11,674 bases of DNA, taken from an uncultured Clostridia bacterium. Lineage in GTDB: Bacteria > Bacillota > Clostridia > Oscillospirales > CAG-272. The stretch lies in assembly GCA_904502055.1 (NCBI GenBank), contig CAJGDZ010000039.1, positions 1 through 11,674 on the forward strand, written 5' to 3'. The position numbers and the translations under genes were made by a program. Under the pieces are notes generated by a model. That model worked only from the letters and a program-made list of their open reading frames with translations, had not been told where the DNA came from and made no database searches. Below, piece after piece: positions 1-5,613 of this stretch. The first letter of the stretch is position 1, and every line of letters begins with the position of its first letter.

Positions 1-1047
1 GAGCTGAATGCCAACATTCACAGTCATATTCGCATTGCAGACAGTGAGAGAGTGAAGCTGAACGCTGTGCTTGATAACGTATCTCAAAGCATTATCGCTC
101 TGGATAGATCCAGACGCATCGTGTTTGCCAATAAACGCGCGGTTGAAATGTTTAACGGAGCCGGCGGCGATATTGGCAGGGATCTTGTGTTCCTGATTGA
201 AAAGCCTCCCGTTTATGAGCAGATCATTGCGCATATCGGTGAGAATTTCGCCTTCAACTGCGCGTATGACGATAAATATTTGTCAGTGGTCCTTACCACG
301 GTAGCAAACGAGATGATTTGTGACGATGTCTCCTCAATCATTATTGTGACGGATATTACGAAGGAAAAGATGATCGAGAAGCAAAAGAGCGATTTCTTTG
401 CCAATGCATCTCACGAGCTCAAAACGCCCATCACGGTTATGCAGGGCTTTGCCGAGGTCCTCTTGAACAGGGAAGAGATGAATGATACCTCCAAGAAACA
501 GATTGGACGGATCTATAAGGAGTGCCTCAGACTCGGTTCTCTGATTTCGGACATGTTGATGCTTTCCAAGATCGAAAGCGGAGAAGCTCTGAGGAGATCG
601 CTTTCCGAGGTTGCTCTTGAGGATATCGTCAAGGAGGTTGTCGACGGTCTTTCCGAGAAGGCGCAAAGCAGAGGCATCACGACCAATATTGTTGGTTGTG
701 CCAAGCTTACCGCAGATCAGGCAATGATTTTTGAGATCGTTGAAAATCTTGTTTCCAATGCCATCAAATACAACAAGGACGGCGGCTCGGTCACGGTTTC
801 CGTTTCCGAAACGGATGCGGGTGTAAGCCTTGTGGTTGAGGATACGGGAATCGGTATTGAGAGGGAGCATCTGCCGCGTCTGTGCGAGCGCTTCTACCGT
901 GTGGACAAATCCCACTCCAAGCGTATCGGCGGTACGGGACTGGGTCTTGCCATCGTCAAGCACATCTGCGCTATTTCGAACGCAGAGCTTTCCATCGAAA
1001 GCGAGTTTGGTGTCGGCACAAGGGTAACGGTTGTTTTCGGTAAATAA
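1..1047 (+). CDS. Sensor histidine kinase with PAS domain (PhoR/WalK-like), 5' end outside window
   Basis: This is the C-terminal 348 residues of a membrane-type sensor kinase. The frame is open from base 1, so the GTG at 52 is probably internal and the sensor, membrane and HAMP parts lie upstream. Numbered from base 1, residues about 20-120 form a PAS domain (AVLDNVSQSIIALD, then VFANKRAVEMF). The dimerisation H-box FFANASHELKTP carries the phospho-accepting His138 (codon 412-414). The HATPase domain follows: N-box ENLVSNAIKYN near 248-258, G1 box DTGIGI at 281-286, F-box ERFYRV at 296-301 and G2 box GGTGLGLAIV at 310-319. All catalytic boxes are intact. Family knowledge says such kinases phosphorylate an OmpR-type response regulator, usually encoded just upstream; none is visible here. 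The closest resemblance is to PhoR/WalK kinases, but the signal cannot be deduced. Confidence 0.95.
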   Translation, partial: ELNANIHSHIRIADSERVKLNAVLDNVSQSIIALDRSRRIVFANKRAVEMFNGAGGDIGRDLVFLIEKPPVYEQIIAHIGENFAFNCAYDDKYLSVVLTTVANEMICDDVSSIIIVTDITKEKMIEKQKSDFFANASHELKTPITVMQGFAEVLLNREEMNDTSKKQIGRIYKECLRLGSLISDMLMLSKIESGEALRRSLSEVALEDIVKEVVDGLSEKAQSRGITTNIVGCAKLTADQAMIFEIVENLVSNAIKYNKDGGSVTVSVSETDAGVSLVVEDTGIGIEREHLPRLCERFYRVDKSHSKRIGGTGLGLAIVKHICAISNAELSIESEFGVGTRVTVVFGK

Positions 1048-1130
1048 TCCAATAGTCTGCTTTGCTTTTCGTTTGTGGATTGGTAGCTTTACAAGTTTCT
1101 GTAAACGGGTTTATCTTGGCCTGCACGGCG

Positions 1131-1172
1131 AAAACAGGAAGGGCTGACCGCACGGTCAGCCCTTCCTGTTTT
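1131..1172. terminator. Bidirectional intrinsic terminator between convergent genes
   Basis: A perfect 20-bp inverted repeat (1131-1150 and 1153-1172) with a 2-nt centre. It is flanked by an A-run at its left and a T-run at its right, so either strand gives a GC-rich stem followed by U residues. It sits between the histidine kinase (+, ends 1047) and the ADP-ribosylglycohydrolase (-, ends 1180) and probably ends both transcripts. The 83 nt from 1048 to 1130 hold no gene; a weak 6-bp hairpin is visible at 1088-1105. Confidence 0.92.
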
Positions 1173-1179
1173 GCTATGC

Positions 1180-2127
1180 TTATATTTTTTTGACGAACGC
1201 TTGGTCGGCGCGATCACACATATCCTCGATATACGCGCGGCGGCGAAGGACGTCGAGCCATTTCTTCGGAATGGCATCATAGCCGTAGAGCGCACCCGCA
1301 AGTCCGCCCGCGATGGCGGCGACGGTGTCGGTGTCGTCGCCAAGGTTGACTGCCTTGAGGACACACTCCGAATAGGAATCGGTGGTGAGCAGACACCAAA
1401 CGGCCGCCTCCAGCGTGGCCACCACGTAGCCCGAGCTTTGGATCGCCTCGCGAGACGATTTTTCAAAATCGGGGGAGAGAAGGCGTGCGTAGTGCTCAAA
1501 TTCTTCCGATGCATTGTATCGGTCATAGGCGGCGTGCAGGGCGCGTCGGATCGCGTCCTTGCACGGGTCATCAAAAATGGAAAAAAGAATCTGTGTGTAG
1601 ATTTTACAGGCAAGTTTTGAGCGCGCGTGGGCGTGTGTCAGCGCCGAGGCCTTGTCGATGACCGATTCCCAGTTATCCTTCCAATCGGTGTAATACGCCA
1701 TCAGCGCAAACGGATGAATGCGCATCAGCGAGCCGTTTCCGTTGGAGCGCTCCCCGGTGAGACCGCACTGTTCGACGGATTTCTTGCCGTCTGTGTAGTT
1801 CTCAATGGCACAGCTGCAGGTGTTTCCCATATCGAAGGTTTCGCCCGTTGGCGTGTAGGCGTCACGATAATACCACTCGCTAAGCTTAAGCATGATGTCA
1901 TCAAAATCCAGTTTGCCGCTTGCAAGGCTGTCAAGCGCGGCAAGCGACATGCTGGTATCGTCCGACCAACATCCCGCGGGATATGGATACGTGCCGTAGC
2001 CGAGCATATCCGTAACCGGCGTTTCGTCAAGCTCGTCCCTCTCACAAAATTCCACGGGCACGCCGAGAGCATCCCCCACGGCATGGCCAAGTACAACGGC
2101 ACGAATGATCTGCTTGCGGTCTCTCAT
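1180..2127 (-). CDS. ADP-ribosylglycohydrolase family protein (DraG-like)
   Basis: A 315-residue member of the ADP-ribosyl-(dinitrogen reductase)-hydrolase family, the usual length for a stand-alone DraG/ARH domain. These cytosolic enzymes use a binuclear Mg2+ or Mn2+ centre to cut the N- or O-glycosidic bond between ADP-ribose and a protein side chain or small molecule. The metal-binding motifs are intact: GDALG at 18-22, WSDDTSM at 54-60 and GDDTDTVAAIAGG at 263-275. The accessory motifs NGNGSLMR (129-136) and THAH (164-167) are also present. It is the last gene of the macro-HTH/ArsC-like/VWA operon. Its ATG overlaps the VWA stop codon (ATGA) and an AAGGAGG ribosome site lies inside the VWA 3' end, so translation is coupled. 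The substrate is unknown. No nitrogenase or ADP-ribosyltransferase gene is in the window, so a nitrogen-fixation role like that of DraG itself is not supported. Confidence 0.93.
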   Translation of the reverse strand: MRDRKQIIRAVVLGHAVGDALGVPVEFCERDELDETPVTDMLGYGTYPYPAGCWSDDTSMSLAALDSLASGKLDFDDIMLKLSEWYYRDAYTPTGETFDMGNTCSCAIENYTDGKKSVEQCGLTGERSNGNGSLMRIHPFALMAYYTDWKDNWESVIDKASALTHAHARSKLACKIYTQILFSIFDDPCKDAIRRALHAAYDRYNASEEFEHYARLLSPDFEKSSREAIQSSGYVVATLEAAVWCLLTTDSYSECVLKAVNLGDDTDTVAAIAGGLAGALYGYDAIPKKWLDVLRRRAYIEDMCDRADQAFVKKI

Positions 2128-2789
2128 TTGTTTCCTCCTTCGTTTCTCTCTTCATCCAAGAGAATTTTTTCAAGCTCCATCTCCTCGGCGCAGCAGGCGC
2201 GAACAGCCGTGATTGCCTCACTCATTGCGCAATAGCTGCTCTGTACGCCCTTTTTGGTCTGACGGTAATTGGCTGCGCGCTCACGGCGAATGCCGATGCT
2301 TTCAGCCGTCTCCACCGCGTCAATGTTGGCGGCGAGAAAGAGAAATTCCCATCCGTATTTTTCGGTCTGGCGCTTGATCTTGGCCTTGATTTCCGCGCCG
2401 GAATAGCGATGGCTGGCGTTCTCCATGCCGTCGGTGGTGATGACAAAGACCGTGTGCTCGGGCACGTCCTCGGGGCGTGCGTATTTGTGCACGTTTCCGA
2501 TGTGGTGGATCGCACCGCCGATGGCGTCAAGAAGTGCTGTGCATCCGCGCACCGAATAGTCGTCCCTTGTCATCGGTTTGATGTGGCTGATATCCACGCG
2601 GTCGTGAACGACCTCACTTTCGTTATCACAAAGCACGGTGGAAACGTAGACCTTTCCGTCCTGCGCCTTTTGCTTTTCGATCATGGAATTGAAGCCCCCG
2701 ATGGTATCGTCCTCAAAGCCGGACATAGAGCCGCTTCGGTCGAGAATAAATACGAGCTCGGTGATGTTGTTTTTGATTTTTTCTGCCAT
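2124..2789 (-). CDS. VWA domain protein (TerY-like), cytosolic
   Basis: A 221-residue protein that is essentially one von Willebrand factor A domain. The metal-ion-dependent adhesion site is complete: DRSGSMSG at 17-24 supplies Asp-x-Ser-x-Ser, RGCTALLDA at 81-89 supplies the Thr, and TTDGMEN at 118-124 supplies the distal Asp. No signal peptide or membrane segment is present, so it should act in the cytosol as a protein-binding module, as TerY-type proteins are thought to. I chose the ATG at 2787-2789 because GGAGG lies 7 nt upstream. The frame extends 21 codons further, but those run through the intergenic hairpin and lack a ribosome site. The C-terminal tail (residues 190-221) is rich in Glu and contains paired Cys199-Cys200. 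It is translationally coupled to the ADP-ribosylglycohydrolase downstream. The binding partner is unknown; products of the same operon are the natural candidates. Confidence 0.92.
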   Translation of the reverse strand: MAEKIKNNITELVFILDRSGSMSGFEDDTIGGFNSMIEKQKAQDGKVYVSTVLCDNESEVVHDRVDISHIKPMTRDDYSVRGCTALLDAIGGAIHHIGNVHKYARPEDVPEHTVFVITTDGMENASHRYSGAEIKAKIKRQTEKYGWEFLFLAANIDAVETAESIGIRRERAANYRQTKKGVQSSYCAMSEAITAVRACCAEEMELEKILLDEERNEGGNK

Positions 2790-2807
2790 GGTTAGTACCT
2801 CCAAATA

Positions 2808-2847
2808 AAAATATGACTGCTCGGTTTTCACCTTACAGCCATATTTT
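2808..2847 (-). promoter_or_regulatory. Stem-loop in the ArsC-like/VWA intergenic region
   Basis: In the - strand RNA, bases 2847-2836 pair with 2819-2808 to form an unbroken 12-bp stem with one G-U pair. The 16-nt loop itself holds a small GGT-GAAA-ACC hairpin. The stem is followed by a short U-rich stretch and then the VWA ribosome site. This is the only gap in the operon that is not a few bases long (72 nt). It could be a weak attenuator, an RNA-processing site or a stability element that separates expression of the first two genes from the last two. The pairing is read directly from the sequence; the role is inferred. Confidence 0.55.
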
Positions 2848-2861
2848 ATCACGCTTGCTCC

Positions 2862-3245
2862 TCAAAAAGGTCGCTCGTCGGGGGACTTTTCATGAAGTAA
2901 TGCTGTGTTCCATTCCGTTTCCTTGAAACCAACGAGCACACAATCGTCGACAACAAGGATCGGGCGCTTTACAAGCATACCGTCACTTGCAAGAAGATTT
3001 AGCATTTCGTCTTCGGACATGGTCGGAATTTTGTCCTTGAGGTTGAGGGATTTATAGAGCAATCCGCTTGTGTTGAAAAGCTTTTTGAGGGGCAAACCGC
3101 TTTTCTTGTGCCATTCCATCAACTCATCGAGCGTGGGGTTATCGAGTTTAATATCCCGAAGCTCATATTCCATTTTTTTATCATCGAGCCACTTTTTTGC
3201 CTTTTGACAAGTGGTGCACTTGGGGTAACATACAAATTGAATCAT
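2862..3245 (-). CDS. ArsC/Spx-family thioredoxin-fold protein (YusI-like)
   Basis: A 127-residue protein of the ArsC/Spx/YffB superfamily, which has a glutaredoxin-like fold. The N-terminal YPKCTTCQKAKKWL has the CxxC pair Cys10/Cys13. LFNTSG (57-61), LASDGML (85-91) and KRPILV (93-98) match the pattern of arsenate-reductase-like proteins such as Bacillus YusI, including the Arg-Pro of the conserved C-terminal loop. Most of these are not true arsenate reductases, and their thiol substrate is unknown. The Spx transcription-factor role is also possible, but the closest match by eye is YusI. The start is taken as ATG 3243-3245, with TAGGAG in the macro gene's last codons 9 nt upstream. An in-frame TTG three codons earlier is less likely. 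The upstream macro gene stops 5 nt before this ATG, so the two are probably co-translated. A redox role linked to ADP-ribose chemistry is speculation. Confidence 0.9.
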   Translation of the reverse strand: MIQFVCYPKCTTCQKAKKWLDDKKMEYELRDIKLDNPTLDELMEWHKKSGLPLKKLFNTSGLLYKSLNLKDKIPTMSEDEMLNLLASDGMLVKRPILVVDDCVLVGFKETEWNTALLHEKSPDERPF

Positions 3246-3250
3246 GGTTC

Positions 3251-4270
3251 TCAAACTCCTAACAGTTGTTGGTCAAACTCAAACAACGCCTCGTTGATCT
3301 CAAAGATATCGTAGTTTTCATTGAGAATAAAATAGCGGATGATCTGATCAAATACTTTGCTTTTTGACAGTGTGAAGCCGGCAGTAGCCAGCAGCTCCTG
3401 CGTGGTGTCCATATCCAGCTTTAAGGAGATGGCAAAGGCCACAATGGTTTGCTTCGAAGGCTTGTAGTTCTTGTTGCTCTTGATTTTAGAGAAGGTTCGT
3501 TTGTCCACATTCGCCTTTTTGTAGCATTCCACGTCGGTCATTCCGCTTTGATCGATCAGCTCAAAAAGCAATTGCGCAAAGCTGCGGTCCATCTGCTGTA
3601 TATATTCCCGCAGGGATTTCTTCGCGGGGCGACTGAGAGGTGCCGAAGCAACGCTTGGCAGGATTTCGGCGCAGCACCTTGCAGGTGGCCGTTCGGACTT
3701 GGCGCAGTTCTCAAGCTCCTCGTAATAGCACTCGTCGTGCTCGTCCACGTATTCGTCACCGATAAACGCCCGAATGTCGCTGAAAAGCTTTCGGCTGAAG
3801 GAATAGGACTCCCTGTCAAATACGCACAGATAGACGGTAAGCTCGTGCTCAAACAAAAATTCGGTGATGGTTTGCACGGCGAATTTGAGCACCTGATCCT
3901 TGGGGTATCCGTAAACGCCCGAGCTGATCAGCGGAAAGGCCACCGACTCGCATCGGTTTTCCACGGCAAGCTTCAGAGACTCGATATAGCAGGAGCGAAG
4001 AATGGCGCTCTCGCCAAAATGTCCGCCCTGCCAGACAGGCCCCGACGTATGAATGATGTATTGGCAGGGGAGAGCATAGCCGCCCGTGATCTTGGCTTGA
4101 CCAAGCCCCAAGGGCGCCAGACGGGAGCACTCGGCGTCCAGCTCCGCACCGGCCAGCGTATGTACGGCAAGATCCACACCGCTATAGCCTACCATTTCTG
4201 CATTGGTGGTGTTTACGATGGCGTCCACTTGCATTTTTGTGATGTCCTGTCGGATGATCTGCAATGGCAA
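3251..4270 (-). CDS. Macro domain protein with C-terminal HTH-like domain
   Basis: A 339-residue fusion. Residues 1-175 form a MacroD/YmdB-type macro domain that binds or hydrolyses ADP-ribose derivatives. DITKMQVDAIVNTTN (9-23) and the SGVDLAVHTLAG loop (30-41) provide the expected ribose-binding Asn and catalytic-loop Asp33. GPVW (77-80) and PLISSGVYGYP (113-123) form the phosphate-binding loop. The usual Asn-Ala-Ala-Asn reads Asn-Thr-Thr-Asn. An acidic, Cys-containing linker (about 176-225) leads to an all-helical domain (228-339). There, GMTDVECYKKANVDKRTFSKI (243-263) resembles the helix-turn-helix of Xre-type proteins and is followed by YKPSKQTIVAFAISLKL. The start is a TTG with GAGGTG 7 nt upstream; no in-frame ATG precedes the macro core. 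It is the first gene of the operon and lies just after the uxuA terminator. It may be a de-ADP-ribosylating enzyme, an ADP-ribose-sensing regulator, or both. Confidence 0.92.
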   Translation of the reverse strand: MPLQIIRQDITKMQVDAIVNTTNAEMVGYSGVDLAVHTLAGAELDAECSRLAPLGLGQAKITGGYALPCQYIIHTSGPVWQGGHFGESAILRSCYIESLKLAVENRCESVAFPLISSGVYGYPKDQVLKFAVQTITEFLFEHELTVYLCVFDRESYSFSRKLFSDIRAFIGDEYVDEHDECYYEELENCAKSERPPARCCAEILPSVASAPLSRPAKKSLREYIQQMDRSFAQLLFELIDQSGMTDVECYKKANVDKRTFSKIKSNKNYKPSKQTIVAFAISLKLDMDTTQELLATAGFTLSKSKVFDQIIRYFILNENYDIFEINEALFEFDQQLLGV

Positions 4271-4293
4271 ATCCGTTCACCTCACTTGTTTTC

Positions 4294-4326
4294 AAAAAAT
4301 CCGTTTGAGACGATGCTCAAACGGAT
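4294..4326 (-). terminator. Intrinsic terminator after uxuA
   Basis: An 11-bp perfect inverted repeat (4299-4309 with 4316-4326, 6-nt loop) is followed on the - strand by a run of six T (4299-4294). It begins 8 nt past the uxuA stop codon, so it should end the uxuA transcript. It lies only 23 nt before the TTG start of the macro-HTH gene, leaving no space for a separate promoter between them. It may therefore act as a partial terminator controlling read-through into the macro operon. Confidence 0.88.
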
Positions 4327-4333
4327 CTTTATT

Positions 4334-5422
4334 TTATTTCTTATCAAACTTTTCCAGGCTGTCCCAAACACCGAGCATATACATAATGCCGAGTGCGCGG
4401 TCGTAAAGACCGTAGCCGGGACGGACGTTTCCGGGTCCCTCATCCCACAGGTGTCTGCCGTGGTCGGGACGGATGTAGCCTTCAAAGCCGCAATCGTGGT
4501 AAGCCTTCAGGATCTCCAGAATTCCGGTGTCGCCGTCGCAATCGCGGTGGCTGGCCTCGGAGAAGTCGCCGTTCTCAAAGTGCTTAACGTTACGGATATG
4601 AGCAAACGCGATACGGTCGCAATGCTTGCGAACGATGTCTGCCACGTTGGTGTTGGGGTTCGCATTGAGGCTTCCCGAGCAAAGGGTGAGACAGTTATAG
4701 GGGTTATCCACCATCTTAAGGAAACGAGCGATGCTGGGCTCGTCGACCAGAAGTCTCGGAAGACCGAAGATATCCCAAGGCGGATCGTCCATGTGGATAG
4801 CCATCTTGATGTCGCACTCCTCGCAGGTGGGCATAATGGCCTCAAGGAAGTACTTGAGATTTGCCCAAAGCTTTTCGTGGTCAATGCCCTCGTAAGCCTT
4901 GAAGAGCTCGTCAAGCTTTGCCATACGCTCAGGCTCCCAGCCGGGGAAGGACATATTGTACTTCTCGGTGAAGTCCAGAATGTACTTGGCCATCGCGTTG
5001 TAGTCGTCCTGAATCATATTCTTCTCGTAGAAGAGGGCGGTAGAGCCGTCGCCTACGGGGTGGAAAAGATTCGAGCGCGTCCAGTCAAAGATGGGCATAA
5101 AGTTATAGCAGATAACCTTTACGCCGAACTTCGAGAGGTTGCGGATGGTGGTCTTGTAATTTTCGATGTACGCGTCGCGGGAGGGCAGACCGATCTTGAT
5201 GTCGTCGTGAACGTTGACCGACTCAACGACGTCCATATTGAAGCCGTACTCGTCGAGCTGACGCTTGACCTCGGCAATTTCGCTTTCTTCCCAGACTTCG
5301 CCGGGCATCTTGTGGTGAAGCGCCCAAACGATGCCTTCAACGCCGGGAATCTGCTTGATGTCCGAGAGCTTGATACGGTCGTTGCCTTCGCCGTACCAAC
5401 GGAATGTCATTTGCATTGGCAT
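4334..5422 (-). CDS. uxuA: Mannonate dehydratase
   Basis: A 362-residue enzyme, full length for UxuA. It removes water from D-mannonate to give 2-keto-3-deoxygluconate in the D-glucuronate branch of hexuronate breakdown, using Fe2+ or Mn2+ in a TIM-barrel fold. The sequence shows the family start MTFRWYGEGNDRIKLSDIKQ, VVESVNVHDDIKIG (65-78), CYNFMPIFDWTR (105-116), AIHMDDPPW (208-216), LCSGS (247-251), HIRNVK (275-280) and RPDHGRHLW (318-326). His210, Cys248, His275 and Asp320 are the expected metal ligands. The first ATG (5420-5422) has AAGGAG about 9 nt upstream; ATGs two and four codons later are alternatives. It is transcribed alone from its own promoter. No uxaC, uxuB or kdg gene is adjacent, so the rest of the pathway must lie elsewhere. 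The overall resemblance to the Bacillus enzyme is strong throughout. Confidence 0.97.
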   Translation of the reverse strand: MPMQMTFRWYGEGNDRIKLSDIKQIPGVEGIVWALHHKMPGEVWEESEIAEVKRQLDEYGFNMDVVESVNVHDDIKIGLPSRDAYIENYKTTIRNLSKFGVKVICYNFMPIFDWTRSNLFHPVGDGSTALFYEKNMIQDDYNAMAKYILDFTEKYNMSFPGWEPERMAKLDELFKAYEGIDHEKLWANLKYFLEAIMPTCEECDIKMAIHMDDPPWDIFGLPRLLVDEPSIARFLKMVDNPYNCLTLCSGSLNANPNTNVADIVRKHCDRIAFAHIRNVKHFENGDFSEASHRDCDGDTGILEILKAYHDCGFEGYIRPDHGRHLWDEGPGNVRPGYGLYDRALGIMYMLGVWDSLEKFDKK

Positions 5423-5453
5423 TGGATTCCTCTCCTTTTATGTTAATATAACT

Positions 5454-5482
5454 ATTATATAGCAAAAAATGTCATTTGTAAA
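5454..5482 (-). promoter_or_regulatory. Sigma-A-type promoter of uxuA
   Basis: On the - strand, a -35 TTTACA (5482-5477) and a -10 TATAAT (5459-5454) are separated by exactly 17 nt, with one mismatch from consensus in total. The -10 is about 32 nt upstream of the uxuA ATG. The surrounding DNA is very AT-rich, unlike the genes on either side. Confidence 0.85.
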
Positions 5483-5500
5483 TAGGTATTTTGATTTTTT

Positions 5501-5512
5501 TCGGATATCCGA
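5501..5512. promoter_or_regulatory. 12-bp palindrome in the uxuA/collagen divergent region
   Basis: TCGGATATCCGA is a perfect 12-bp palindrome lying 18 nt upstream of the uxuA -35 box and about 100 nt upstream of the collagen-like gene, between two T-rich stretches. It could be an operator for a dimeric regulator of either gene. No second copy was noticed in the window and no regulator gene is adjacent. A chance palindrome is possible. Confidence 0.3.
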
Positions 5513-5576
5513 CCCCCATCTTTTTTGTTCTGTCAGAATCACGGGTGTCTTTCGCCAAAATTCGACATATGCTGTA

Positions 5577-5593
5577 TTGGGTGCTTCACCCAA
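5577..5593 (+). promoter_or_regulatory. 5'-UTR hairpin upstream of the collagen-like gene
   Basis: A 7-bp perfect stem (5577-5583 with 5587-5593) and a 3-nt loop end 7 nt before the AGGAGG ribosome site (5601-5606) of the collagen-like gene. It could stabilise the mRNA or influence translation. I could not find a convincing sigma-A promoter for this gene in 5483-5576. A sporulation sigma-factor promoter is conceivable but not shown. Confidence 0.4.
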
Positions 5594-5613
5594 ATTCAGT
5601 AGGAGGAATTTTT

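Noticed and set aside
334..963. 209-codon - strand open frame opposite the histidine kinase
   Set aside because: Antisense to a complete set of kinase catalytic boxes, with no recognisable domain; a shadow frame.
1180..2127. Nitrogenase-control role (true DraG) for the ADP-ribosylglycohydrolase
   Set aside because: No draT, nif or other nitrogen-fixation gene is in the window, and the neighbours point to a different ADP-ribose pathway.
2790..2852. Extended N-terminus (21 residues) for the VWA protein
   Set aside because: These codons lie in the intergenic stem-loop, lack a ribosome site and are not part of the VWA fold. The ATG at 2787-2789 has GGAGG at proper spacing.
3449..5446. Very long + strand open frame of 665 codons across the macro-HTH gene and uxuA
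   Set aside because: It runs antisense to two well-recognised genes and through the uxuA terminator and promoter region. It has no recognisable domain and no good ribosome site. It is an open frame created by the codon use of the real genes.
5491..5613. 41-codon upstream extension of the collagen-like protein, hydrophobic enough to suggest a signal peptide
   Set aside because: It has no ribosome site at its start and runs through T-rich promoter-region DNA, whereas the internal ATG follows a textbook AGGAGG.
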